From the NCBI RefSeq assembly GCF_012489685.1, contig NC_080042.1, forward strand, positions 27,595,158-27,659,157: a DNA stretch of 64,000 bases, in the 5' to 3' direction. The notes under the pieces were generated by a model. It was not told where the DNA came from and did not search any database. It saw only the letters and a program-made list of their open reading frames with translations. Shown piece after piece: positions 1-10,229 of this stretch. This DNA comes from Lotus japonicus. Taxonomy: Eukaryota; Streptophyta; Magnoliopsida; Fabales; Fabaceae. Position 1 is the stretch's first letter. Each line of letters starts with the position of its first letter. Both the position numbers and the translations under genes were made by a program.

Positions 1-345
1 ACCAGATGTTCCAGCGGAACGGTCCAGAAGTAGAAGACTCAAGTACTGAAGACCTGAAAGAAGTTGGCATCTGAAGACCAAAGCTATTCTAGCTCTGACG
101 TTCAGAAGTTCTGAGGAACTTGTTCAGAAGCAGAAGTTGCAAGGTCAGAGGATCCAAGCTTCCGTCTGACTATGATCAGAAGCTTCACCAACGTTCATCT
201 GAAGCACTCCAGATCTCAAGTCAGCTGGTGAAAGGACAGGTCACTATCATAGTACAAATCGTACAAGCATCAGTCTGTCCGCCACCTACCTCGTGCAGCC
301 TAGTAGTCTGATTTTACAAGATTGCCACTCCAACGGACAAAACCC
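1..345 (+). repeat. SIRE 5' LTR, 3' part
   Basis: The first 194 bases match the 3' LTR at 15345-15538. Bases 195 to about 345 would be the LTR stretch missing from the interrupted 3' copy. There is no recognisable PBS before the gag zinc knuckle starts near 358, so the LTR end, leader and most of gag appear deleted. The exact junction cannot be placed. The stretch is rich in TCAGAAG/TTCTGA words. Confidence 0.75.
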
Positions 346-357
346 TAGCAACGTGGT

Positions 358-1218
358 CAGAAGAAATCATCATCTGGAAAGGAAGTAACTTGCTTCGAGT
401 GCAAGGAATCTGGGCACTACAAGAGTGACTGTCCCAAGCTAAAGAAGGACAAGAGACCAAGAAAAGTCTTCAAGAAGAAAGCTCTCGTGACCTTCGATGT
501 AACTGACTCTGATGAAGCTGAGTCAGAAGAAGATGAAGCTGGGGAGGCTCTGATGGCTACCACCAGCAGAGGTGCTGAAGCTTCAGAAGATGACTCAGAC
601 TCTAAGAATGACGATGAGACATCTTATGCAGCTCAGTTAAGACACCTGTCATGGTACCTGGACAGTGGATGCTCGCGACACATGACGGGCATAAAGTCTA
701 TATTCCAAAAGCTAGTACCGCTTAAGTCAGGAGGAGACGTTGGCTTTGGAGGAAACCAGAAGGGAAAAATCATTGGAAAAGGTTCCATAGGAGATGGAAA
801 AACTCCAGTTATCAATGATGTACTTCTGGTGGAAGGATTATTGCATAACTTGCTCTCCATAAGCCAAATTGCTGACAAAGGTTATGATGTGATCTTCAAT
901 CAAACCTGCTGCAAAGCTGTCAGTCAAACAGATGGATCTGTTCTGTTTTCTGGGAAGAGAAGAAATGATATTTACAAAATCAAATCCTCTGAACTGCTAT
1001 CTCAGAAGGTCAAGTGTCTCATGTCAGTTAATGATGAGCAATGGATCTGGAACAGACCCCTAGGGCATGCCAGCCTCAGGAAGATCTCTCAACTCAGCAA
1101 GCTAAATCTCGTCAGAGGATTGCCTCGTCTGAAGTATTCATCAGAGGCTCTATGTGAAACTTGTCAGAAGGGAAAATTTACCAAGAAGCCCTTCAAAGCA
1201 AAGAATGTGGACCAGTGA
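358..1218 (+). pseudogene. SIRE gag C-terminus, protease and integrase N-terminus
   Basis: Reading from about 358, a CCHC zinc knuckle (C-x2-C-x4-H-x4-C, 391-432) is followed by a basic stretch and an acidic Ser/Glu/Asp-rich linker. Next comes the aspartic protease motif WYLDSGCSRHM (catalytic DSG at 661-669) and the GAG-pre-integrase region (LGHASLRKISQL). The integrase zinc-finger end is CETCQKGKFTKKPF. The frame stops at 1216-1218, where about 15 codons usual in the family are missing and the frame shifts into the next ORF. The expected HRRLGHAS appears here as NRPLGHAS, so a zinc-ligand His also looks lost. Most of gag, which should lie upstream, is absent. Confidence 0.85.
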
Positions 1219-2249
1219 AAACTGAATCCATTGGAGGAAAGAAGTATGGGTTAGTCATTGTAGATGACTACAGCAGGTGGACATGGGTAAAGTTCCTAAG
1301 GCACAAAGATGAAACACACACTATGTTTACTAACTTCATCACTCAAGTTCAGAAGGAGTTCCAAACTTCAGTGATTACTGTCAGAAGTGCTCATGGTGGA
1401 GAATTCGAGAACAAAGATTTTGAAGAATTGTTCAACTCCCAAGGAATCTCTCACAACTTCTCCTGTCCTCGCACTCCCCAACAAAATGGAGTTGTTGAAA
1501 GAAAGAACAGAACTCTTCAGGAGATGGCTCGCACCATGATGCAAGAATCAAGTATGGCCAAGCACTTCTGGGCAGAAGCAATTAACACTGCATGCTATAT
1601 CCAGAACAGAATCTCCATCAGACCAATTCTGGAGAAGACTCCTTATGAGCTATGCAAAGGAAGAAAACCTGATATCTCTTACTTCCATCCATTTGGAAGT
1701 ACTTGCTACATGATCAACACTAAGGAGCAATTGGGTAAATTCAATTCTAAAGCTTTAAAATGCTACTTTCTTGGTTATTCTGAAAGATCCAAAGGTTTTA
1801 GAATTTATAATATTATTCATCAAACTGTTGAGGAATCTATCCAAATTAGATTTGATGATAAGCTTGGCTCAGAAAAGTCAAAGCTGTTTGAAAGATTTGC
1901 AGATTTAAGCATTGATTATTCAGAAGTAAATCAACCAAAGAGCAGCCCAGAGGATGTTGCTCCAGAGGCAGAAGCATCTGAAGATGCCCCAACAACCTCT
2001 GATCAACTTCAAAAGAAGAAAAGAATAGCTGCCTCTCATCCAGAAGAATTGATTATTGGCAACAAAGATGCTCCCGTCAGAACCAGGTCTATGCTCAAAC
2101 CTTCAGAAGAGACTCTTCTGAGTCTGAAGGGACTTGTATCTCTCATTGAGCCCAAATCAGTTGATGAAGCTCTTGAAGACAAATGCTGGATTCTGGCAAT
2201 GCAAGAAGAGCTAGATCACCAAGAATTATGTATGGACCTTAATGCCTAA
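1219..2249 (+). pseudogene. SIRE integrase core and RT N-terminal part
   Basis: The integrase core is clear: VDDYSRWTWVKFL holds the first catalytic Asp, and QQNGVVERKNRTLQ holds the catalytic Glu. At 1389-1391 the codon is GCT (Ala) in VRSAHGGEF, where copia integrases have Asp, so the second catalytic residue is lost. The chain then runs through the usual linker (acidic, SSPEDVAPEAEASED) to the RT entry AMQEEL and ends at a stop at 2247-2249. The family motif continues in another frame (VWTLMPKPKGFHVIGTKWVF-like), so there is a frameshift near 2215. Confidence 0.85.
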
Positions 2250-2632
2250 ACCCAAAGGTTTCCATGTCATAGGAACCAAGTGGGTATTCAGAAACAAGCT
2301 GAATGAAAAAGGAGAAGTAACAAGAAACAAGACAAGGCTACAGTCAACAAGAGGGGATTGATTACACTGAGACCTTTGCTCCTATAGCAAGGCTTGAAGC
2401 TATAAGGCTACTGATCTCATTCTCAGTGAATCACAACATCATTCTCCATCAAATGGATGTCAAGAGTGCCTTCCTAAATGGCTACATTTCTGAAGAAGTG
2501 TATGTCTACAAGCTCAAGAAGTCACTCTATGGACTGAAACAAGCTCCCAGAGCGTGGTACGAAAGGCTTAGCTCCTTTCTTCTACAGAATGAGTTTGTAA
2601 GGGGTAAAGGTGACAATACTCTTTTCTGCTAA
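2250..2632 (+). pseudogene. SIRE RT fragments with internal deletions
   Basis: RT motifs are present in pieces: GTKWVFRNKL, then after a frameshift GIDYTETFAPIARLEA, then QMDVKSAFLNGYISEEVYV, SLYGLKQAPRAWYERLSSFL. Around 2339 the usual VAQGY segment is missing, consistent with a 14-base deletion between repeated GGCTA words. After EEVYV about 15 codons are missing in frame. At about 2630 the chain jumps from TLFC to the SANPSLCKEF region, so the YVDD active-site segment is gone. This RT cannot be active. Confidence 0.85.
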
Positions 2633-3530
2633 TCCTTCTCTGTGCAAGGAATTTTCCAAGTTGATGCAGGCTGAATTCGAAATGAGCATGATGGGAGAAC
2701 TCAAATACTTCTTGGGAATTCAAATAGATCAACGACCAGGAGTCACCTATATCCATCAGAAGAAGTACACCTTGGAACTTCTGAAGAAGTTCAACATGAG
2801 TGACTGCAACATCTCTAAGACTCTAATGCATCCAACATGCATTCTTGAGAAAGAGGAAGTTTCCTCTAAGGTTTGTCAGAAGCTCTATCGTGGAATGATA
2901 GGCTCTCTTCTTTACTTAACTGCCTCCAGACCTGATATATTGTTTAGTGTGCATCTCTGTGCTAGATTCCAATCAGATCCTAGAGAGACTCACTTAACTG
3001 CTGTTAAGAGGATCCTCAAATATCTGAAAGGAACCACTAACCTTGGCTTGATGTATAGAAAAACATCGGAGTATACTCTTTCAGGTTTTTGTGATGCTGA
3101 CTTTGCTGGAGACAGAGTGGAAAGAAAAAGCACCTCTGGAAGCTGCCATTTCCTTGGAGCAAACCTTGTCACTTGGTCAAGCAAGAGACAGAACACAATT
3201 GCTCTATCAACTGCTGAAGCAGAGTATGTCTCAGCTGCCACGTGTTGTACACAAACCATATGGATGAAGAATCATCTGGAGGACTATGGTTTGTCTCTGA
3301 AGAAGGTTCCTATTTACTGTGACAACACAGCTGCTATTTCACTCAGCAAGAATCTCATTCTACACTCAAGAGCAAAGCATATAGAGGTAAAGTATCATTA
3401 TATTCGTGATCATGTTCAGAAGGGCACTCTATCATTAGAGTATGTTGATACGTTAGTGGGCAGATATTTTCACTAAGCCCTTAGCAGAAGATAGGTTTTT
3501 ATTTATTCTTGAAAACCTGAACATGGACTT
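2633..3530 (+). pseudogene. SIRE RT C-terminus and RNase H
   Basis: Reading resumes with NPSLCKEFSKLMQAEF and MGELKYFLGIQI. The RNase H domain follows: SGFCDADFAGDRVERKSTSG (Asp), NTIALSTAEAEYVSA (Glu) and IYCDNTAAISLSKN (Asp), all in place. Just before the end a frameshift near 3455 separates EYVDT from the conserved ADIFTKPLAEDRF tail, which reads in the next frame to a stop at about 3530. RNase H is thus nearly whole but not linked to a working RT. Confidence 0.85.
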
Positions 3531-3975
3531 TTGTCCAGAGTAAGGTTTTCATCAGAACTTCTGACCTTGGTACCTCTGAAGTCATCAGATGTTACCCCTT
3601 TCAGAAGGTATTCGATCAGAAGCACTTAACCCACTGGTTAAACTTCTGTGGTAGGCAACAATACACGTGTCACTTCATTTGTGACATAGTTCCTTGAGTC
3701 GCGTGGTGTATCTGCTATAATGATGATGTCTACTCTCCTCCACTATGCTATTTTCAGACTATCTATTTTAGAACCGTTGATTTTGCTTTTACTCCTTTTA
3801 CTTCTTAAAATCTTGACGGTTACCATCGAACCCACTATACGCACTCTTCACACACGATCTCCCACACACTTACACAGACGGTTTTCAAACTCTTTGTGTG
3901 CATTGCATTCATTCACACTCCTCTCTCCAATATTCCTCTCTTTCTCTGAACCCTAAATCTCACTACTTGAGAACC
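3531..3975 (+). other. SIRE spacer between pol and env-like ORF
   Basis: This is noncoding. It contains several TCAGAAG words like those in the LTR, then a T/C-rich stretch of about 240 bases leading to the ATG at 3976. I see no splice or frameshift signal that I would claim. Confidence 0.5.
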
Positions 3976-4161
3976 ATGGGTAAATCAAGGAAATCAAGAG
4001 CATGTGCTACTACTTCTTCCAAACCAACCGCCGAAGACCAAGAAACTCAGAAATTTGAAGCAGCACAACAAATTCTGAACACACCCAATGTGGTTACCTG
4101 CGTCAAGAAAGCTGAAGAACTGGTTGTATGCAACGAAGCAAGAGTGGACTTCGACAACCTG
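3976..4161 (+). pseudogene. SIRE env-like ORF, first part
   Basis: The ATG at 3976 follows a purine at -3 (GAACCATGG), a good plant start context. The product begins MGKSRKSRACATTSSKP, basic and Ser/Thr-rich, like the start of the long ORF found after pol in sireviruses. The family A solo LTR interrupts it after 4161. Codon phase is kept across the insertion: when the LTR and one ACCTG copy are ignored, the frame at 4161 is the frame that continues at 7769. No signal peptide or membrane segment is visible here. In this family the role of the ORF is uncertain; env-like is a historical label. Confidence 0.7.
4157..4161. repeat. TSD of solo LTR (left), ACCTG
   Basis: ACCTG lies directly before TGTAAGACC and again directly after GGTGTTACA at 7764-7768. 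A 5-base duplication is standard for Ty3/gypsy insertion. Confidence 0.9.
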
Positions 4162-4852
4162 TGTAAGACCTGGATTTACAGAGCAAGTTAATTTCCGACT
4201 CACGCGTAGAATCTGTGTAAGCGTGACGGGAGTTTGATGTTTGAGGAAGATTAATGAAGAAGAAAGTTCAGGAATTTCTTGAGGAATGTTGCGTAGTCGC
4301 TTTAGGAACTAGTGCGAGTCGTCTGCACACCTGCCTTATGGTGAGCGTGTCCAGTATAGGCTAATTCGCTTTTAGAGCAACGTATTAAGTGAGATTTCGA
4401 ATCCTTGAAAAATTTAAAGATTCTCTTTATTTTTCCTTCCACCAGCGTTTCATTTCGGAACTCTGGACTGTACGCACGATAGGTTTTACTTTTCGGAAGT
4501 TCGACGACGCTAATTTCTTTGCTTCGAAACCCTAGTTTCAAGCGATGGATGAAGACTTTTTCTATTCGGGACTTCTAACGAAGTTTCCGTCCGCTATGCC
4601 AGACTTGTTTCGACATTTCCAATCTTTCTTCAGAAGGAAGTTTTGTCATCTGACGATCACGGCAAAACGTAGTTTTTCGGGTTAGATTAACTTACACCGC
4701 TTTTGGGATTTTAGATATCGTTTTTCCCTAATGTTAGAGATTTGTTTTGAGTTCTGGAATTCTAACGCTAGAATCTTTCTTAGAATTCTTCGGTGAACGT
4801 GCTGCAAAAATCGGAATCGCGAAATTTTCATTTTCCCGCGATTTCACCCGCC

Positions 4853-4860
4853 TATAAATA
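4853..4860 (+). promoter_or_regulatory. TATA box of family A solo LTR
   Basis: TATAAATA lies inside CGCC-TATAAATA-GGCG, downstream of a GC-rich AAATTTTCATTTTCCCGCG stretch conserved in all A and B LTRs. Transcription would start about 30 bases on, leaving about 2.9 kb of LTR downstream as R/U5. Confidence 0.7.
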
Positions 4861-6300
4861 GGCGAAAAAGCAAAATATCTCTTCATTTTCTTCCTTAGAG
4901 GCCGCGAGCAAGGAGAGAGGAGGAGAGGAAAGATTTTGGCGAAAACATGGCCGATCTTCGTGCAGTTCGTCCCTACTTCGAGGTACTGAGGTAACTAGCA
5001 TGATTCTTACCTCTGATTACTGTTTCTACTGCGTTTCTGTAGTCGTTTCTGTGCTCACAGTTTTGAACTTTTTGTAAAACTGTCTGTTTTCTCTGATTTC
5101 TTGCTTGGGTTATCTTCCCTACGTTCCCAAGAGTCTAAAACCTCTGTCAGTAATCGCCGATTGTGATCGAGCTCTCCAAGATCTGAAAAACTGTTTCAAA
5201 ACCCTTTTTGTGCACATTTCCTTACTGTCGAAAAGTCGTAATCTGACTTCGTGCCTTTAGGATTTGTTGTCATGGATGTCGTTAGGATCATTGTTGTCAA
5301 ATTTGTTTTCCGAACTGATAACTTTGAGGTTTTGAGCTGTTATTTTGGACCAAAATGCCCCTGAACGGCCGTATTTTGATCGGATTGTCCGAAAATTGTT
5401 CCGACAGTTTCTTTGCCTTAGTTTTACCCTAAAACTACCTTGTGAACTGATTTGATCGAAGAAAAAGAGCCGAAGCCCTTTTTCCTTTCTGGTCGTGGGC
5501 TATATCAATGGAGGGGAAGTTTTTCGTTTTCGAAAACTTGTCTTTTCGCATTCGAATGTTGTATTCTGAAGCTTTGATGCTTTGTCTATCGTTTATGAGT
5601 TGTATTGTGATCGAACTAATCGATATTGTTTGGATTCTGCTTTTTTTTCTTCGAGGTTCAGTTGAAGGAACTTTGGAAGTTTCAAAGCATTTATGTGAAG
5701 GAGATTTTGTTTGCGAGGCTGGAGCAGCTCGACGTTAGGGCAACTTACATATTAGCTATGATTGCATGATAGGCGTCGATAAATTCGACTTATGTTTTAT
5801 CTGATGTTGATTATGATGATGAGTTGATGTTATGATGCTTTTCCATAACTTGTGATGTTGTGATATTGTTGGATTGTGCGTTTTGACGCGATTTCGGAGT
5901 GGGGAACCTCTGAACTGGTTAAAGTTGGTGTTTCGGGTTGGATGAACAACCCTAGGCAAGTCCAAATGTGGGGTTTGAGACTTAGCCATATGTTGGAATT
6001 CTTAGTCTTTCCCCGGGAAATGTATTTTGGGTGGTTGATCTTTGAAAACTTAGAATGATAGAGCTTTGAAAAACTAAAGACTTGGGAAACTTAGACTTTG
6101 AGAAATAAACTCATAACCTGACTAATGTGAATTGAAATCATTTTTATTAACGTTTAAGCATAGGGAAACTGAAGGGGAAAATATTTACGAGAGATGGGGA
6201 AAAGTCGACCTTTGTTGTGGGTTTTGGTATTGGGGAAAGCCACTGAGGTGAGCTACGATGATGATGGAAAGTCACCGAGTACCTTGTGTACTCTTGTTGT

Positions 6301-6505
6301 TGGAGTTGTGTTTTATTTACCGACACTAATCCCTTGGGTTCTCTTGTTGTTGGAGCTGTGTTGTATTGACCGACACTTAGTGCTCTTGTTGTTTGGGCTG
6401 TGTTGTATTGACCGACACTAGACCCTTGTGTACCCTTGTTGGTGGAGTTGTGTTGTATTGACCGACACTTATTCCGAGTTGTGTTGTATTGACCGACACT
6501 AACTC
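6301..6505 (+). other. Stem-loop array H1 (5 units), family A
   Basis: Five units share the inner stem GTGTTG/CGACAC around loop TATTGAC; the first is degenerate. Each has its own outer stem: GAGC/GCTC, GGG/CCC, GGAGT/ATTCC and GAGTT/AACTC. Because the outer arms change in step, base pairing rather than primary sequence seems to be kept. Direction is that of the LTR transcript. Function is unknown. Confidence 0.75.
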
Positions 6506-6589
6506 TTGAGTTGTTGTGAGTTTGGGTTTGAGCTAAACACTTGTGTGGGAGGACGATTCGATGTTTGGCTAACCATATTGCATCAATCG

Positions 6590-6818
6590 GGTGAATAACG
6601 GGAATGGTTCGCCTGTGCATCTCATGGTGAATAACGGGAATGGTTCACCACTGCATTAATGATGAATAACGGGAATGGTTCATCATACGGTGAATAACGG
6701 GAATGGTTCACCAAGAATGAATAACGGGAATGGTTCATCCAGGATGAATAACGGGAATGGTTCATCCATAGTGAAGAACGGGAATGCTTCACTTGTGGCA
6801 AACGGGAACGCGTCACAA
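6590..6818 (+). other. Stem-loop array H2 (8 units), family A
   Basis: Eight units each have a 10-base loop AACGGGAATG (AACGGGAACG in the last) between complementary arms. The arms include GGTGAAT/GTTCGCC, TGGTGAAT/GTTCACCA, ATGATGAAT/GTTCATCAT, GGATGAAT/GTTCATCC, AGTGAAG/CTTCACT and TTGTGGC/GTCACAA. The closing pair at the loop is T-G in some and G-C in others. Units are 25-40 bases apart. The array follows the conserved GGACGATTCGATGTTT motif. Confidence 0.85.
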
Positions 6819-6984
6819 TCGGGATCATATTGATTGCATTTCACGCATACATTCATTCTGACTGGGATTGTGTGCTGTTTGATTTATTGAAGCATTGTTA
6901 GAGCCATAACATGCTAGGATTACCTATAAGTTTATATAATAACATATATATATCTATACCCTATATCACATGTTGAGTGTATAT

Positions 6985-7371
6985 CTACTTATTTCCGTGA
7001 GTTGACCCTGGCACCTGGGCTTTGGTTTCATGTTTGTGTTTGGGCGGTCGGCCTGCTGCCAGATGTCGACGGTGGATTGGGTCTCGACGGTCTCTCCCTC
7101 GAGGGGGATCAGGTTTGAGTTGGTGGATCGACATGCCCCCACCGCTTGGGTGATCGATGTTGTGGGTCATCGAGCGACGTATCGGGGAAGGGTCATGGAG
7201 GACCGGACTGACGAGCGTGGACATCTGACGAAAGGAGTTCTACGACGCATGGAGCTGAGCTTCAAGTTGCCAACTTCAGTTCGCTGTGGACTTGGTACTG
7301 GAAGGGTAGGTTTAGGCAGGCGTCATATTTTGTGTAGAGCTCTGATTCGTCTTACTTTTGGGACAGGGTAG
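6985..7371 (+). other. LTR block shared by families A and B, with a 113-codon ORF
   Basis: From about 6995 the sequence CCGTGAGTTGACCC...GGCTTTG...TGTTTGGGCGGTCGGCC is almost the same as in family B (about 18802-18867), though most other LTR sequence differs. In family A it opens a reading frame at 7030-7371 (MFVFGRSACCQM...) that recurs in the LTR at 34802-35143 and, shorter, in the reverse copies at 36646-36918, 45480-45752 and 57047-57385. Coding is unproven. The conserved DNA block may matter for RNA processing or termination instead. Confidence 0.4.
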
Positions 7372-7763
7372 GTTTCCGATGCATGGCTTTTCGTGTGGTT
7401 CTCTTATTGAGGGATCACAGTGAGTCAGTCGGACTGTAGGGGTCTTTGCTTAGGCCATTTTGAGGCCGACTTTCTCCTAGTGGGTTGTAATTATAAACTT
7501 TCTTACTCACACTTCTGGATCTGTAAATATTTGCCTACGGGCACACTACTTTGGAGTCACTGCGAGTGCGCGTGACGTGGAAGTGCAGCTGAGGCTGTAC
7601 ATGCTTATATTTGATGTATATTGGTTAGTTTAGTGGTTGGGCTATGTCTTTATTTTCTATTGCTTGATTTAAAAGGAATCAAACGAAAAAAAATTACCTG
7701 TTTTTCCGCGTAAAGTATATTTTTGGTTACTAAAGTGACACCTGGAATTCGGGGTGTTACAAC

Positions 7764-8582
7764 CTGGCTGATCATGGGTTTGATATCAGGGATCAAGTCA
7801 ACTTGCAAGGGTGGTCTGGTTACTTTGATAGGCTCTGTGGTCCGATTTACAACAAACTGGTTGTAGAATTCTGGAAAAATGCAGTTTGCAACGACTACTA
7901 TGTCGTCTGTCATGTGCTGGACAAGAAAATTATGATTTCAGAAGAGTCCATTGCAAAACTGCTGGGTATGAAGTTCCTGCAAGGAAAAAGGATAAAAAAT
8001 GTTGATGCTAATGTTCCTGGAATGAGGAACTTAGTCAATAAGGAGATCTATGACAATTGGTCACTGGAGAGGACCAAGTTCCAGAATCCTCTACTGAAAG
8101 GACTCCAGAAGAGTCATCTGAGGAATATCAATCTGAGAGCTCTATGGATTCTTCTTCTGGAACCCAAGAAGAAGAAGTTCCCGCGAAAGAATGTCAAAAG
8201 GAAAGCAATTATTGAAGAATCATCTGATGAGGAAACCGAAGATGATGTTCCTCTGGTAAAAAGGCAAAGAATTCAAACAACTCAAGTTGAAAAAGAAGTT
8301 GAGCAGGATGACTGTGAGATCATCGAAAATGTGCTCCAAGTCATAAGGGAATCAGCAGAAGCGGAAGATTCCACTGATTTAGATGTCGAGCCCATAGGCA
8401 AGAGGCTGAAACTGCCTCTGAAGGGTCCACTTCAGAAGAAGGAATCAGGACTAAAACAAACATCTGAAAAGATCTCAGAAGTACAAAGAGAAAGGAGATC
8501 AAAGACAGCTTCAGATCCTGCAAGGACTGCTAGACCCACCAGATCCATCTCTATCAGAGAATCAGAGAATCAAGTAAAGTAA
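7764..8582 (+). pseudogene. SIRE env-like ORF, second part
   Basis: This continues in the same codon phase as the part ending at 4161. The N-terminal section (GWSGYFDRLCGPIYNKLV, then HVLDKKIMISEESIAKLLGM) resembles the folded N-terminal region of the sirevirus long ORF. A charged, low-complexity section rich in Lys/Glu/Ser follows (EESSDEETEDDVP), with nuclear-localisation-like basic clusters. A stop at 8580-8582 ends the frame, and similar sequence goes on in another frame, so a frameshift lies near 8570. The right TSD copy is 7764-7768. No transmembrane segment is seen. Confidence 0.7.
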
Positions 8583-9977
8583 TTACTGAAAGCATTAACT
8601 CTGATTCTGCTTTAGTAGTTATTCCTCAACAACCCATGCCTATATCTACTTCCATGCCAACATCAACCCAAACAGCTCCCACTCAAACACAAGCCCCCCA
8701 ATCAAATATCCAAACAGTTACCACTGCCATTTCATCCATCCCAATTCAAACCACTTCCACATCCACCACAACTGAACCTTTGCCTCCTTTCAATTCTTTC
8801 ATTCAAGGTATCGTTCAAAGTGAGGCTACCCTGAGAAATTTGGTTCAACATTTCACTCCCAAGCCTCCATCTACCTCAAAAACCCTCCTAATAACTCAAA
8901 CGGGTGAGATCCCTGCTGAGGAAGAAGGAAGAAAAAGAGGATGATGATGTTCAGATCCTTGAACCTCCGTTCAATGTGAAGCATCTTCAATAAGTGGCTT
9001 CCATCCTTGAAGATCAACTCTAAGATGTTGCTGAAACTTCCTATGTATCCTTGTCCAACTATTCTGCAGTAAACTCACGAGATCTGAGTTTTACCTCACC
9101 TGAGAAGACTGCTACCTCCAGGCAAAGGCAAGTGACGATCTCTGATGCTGAGCACATGGATGAATCTGACCATTCAGGAATTGAGAAGATCCATGAGATT
9201 GATTCTACTCCTTCAGGACAACCCAGAACTGATAGCTCCAATGCTTCAAGCTCAAATGCAACCAGAACTCCTCAGCCTGTCCTGACCTTGACAACCTCCA
9301 TCCGACCCCAAAATCTTATTCAACTCATTCAGGAGTTCTCTGAAGAGGAAACCAGAAGATTGCAATGGTTATATCAGGTAACTGATAATCAGTTTGATGC
9401 TTCTTTTGTTGATGGTCTATGGTCTGCCTTCGGAAGATGGTCAGAAAGCAGAGCTTATGAATTTCAGAAGCAGCTTAGCAGTGAGAAACGTCTGAGAGTT
9501 CATAACGCGTCTGAAAGAGCTTATGAGCAAAGGCAGAGAGTGCTGCACAGAGTTTGTGAACCTTTGAGAAGAGCTATGGCTGAAAGAAATTATGTTGTCT
9601 CTGAATGTACCTCAGAAGATGCTGAGATGGTTTCGGCAGAGGTTGCAGAAGACAGCTCTGAAGGAATAGTTATTTTGGAAGATGCAGATGTTGAAGTTGA
9701 GAAGCAAGTACCAATTCAAGTGAATGCTGAAATTCCACCAGAGGCAGAAGTCCCTATCCCTGTCCAAGCTCCAAAACCTTCTCCTCATCCAGAAGTTGCT
9801 ACTCTTGCTGCCAGGATTGACAGAATTCAAGATGATCAGCAGAGATTGTTTCAGATGGTTGAGCAACAAGGACTTGTTCAGATTGAGCAAAGTAAGCAGA
9901 TTCAGGAATCCTCTAGCGGAATGGAAGCTATGATGAAGTACCTGATCGAGAATCTTCCCTCATCATCAAAGCCTTGA
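8583..9977 (+). pseudogene. SIRE env-like ORF, Pro/Thr-rich middle and coiled-coil C-terminus
   Basis: From 8600 to 8944 the product is Pro/Ser/Thr/Gln-rich (MPISTSMPTSTQTAPTQ), as in the central part of sirevirus env-like proteins. After a second frameshift between 8945 and 9050 the frame of 7764-8582 is regained and stays open to TGA at 9975-9977. That section starts acidic and Ser-rich, has an aromatic/charged helical stretch (IQEFSEEETRRLQWLYQVT), and ends with a likely coiled coil (ARIDRIQDDQQRLFQMVEQQ). No membrane anchor is visible, so an envelope role is not supported by this copy. Confidence 0.65.
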
Positions 9978-10229
9978 ACCCCTCTCATCTATCCTGCATG
10001 CATTTATTTGTTTTGTGTGAATTTATTTCATGTTGACTGTGTTAATTTCTAATTCTCTTATTCAATGCACCGTCCACTTAGTAACTCATATGCGTTTATG
10101 ATTTGATGAGTTTTATGCATGTTTTTCTGTTAATTTTCTTCTTTATAATCTTCTGCGTACATTCTTCTTCATCACACCTCAATCTCACTCAACTCAATTC
10201 ATCTCAATTCTCCTCTCTTCTACATCAAA

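Larger units (their letters stand above)
4162..7763 (+). repeat. Solo LTR, family A (Tekay-like), 3602 bp
   Basis: It starts TGTAAGACC, ends GGTGTTACA and is flanked by ACCTG repeats, with no internal region, so it is a solo LTR left by LTR-LTR recombination. The same LTR flanks the chromodomain pol at 48.6-51.7 kb, which gives the lineage. In order it has U3, a TATA box at 4853, a long ORF-free stretch, two stem-loop arrays (6301-6505 and 6590-6818), a block shared with family B (about 6995-7065) and the 3' end. At 3.6 kb it fits the long LTRs of Tekay/Del elements. Confidence 0.9.

Noticed and set aside
6590..6818. CRISPR-like look of regularly spaced palindromic repeats
   Set aside because: Spacers are short, similar and uneven, the context is a plant retrotransposon LTR, and there are no cas genes.
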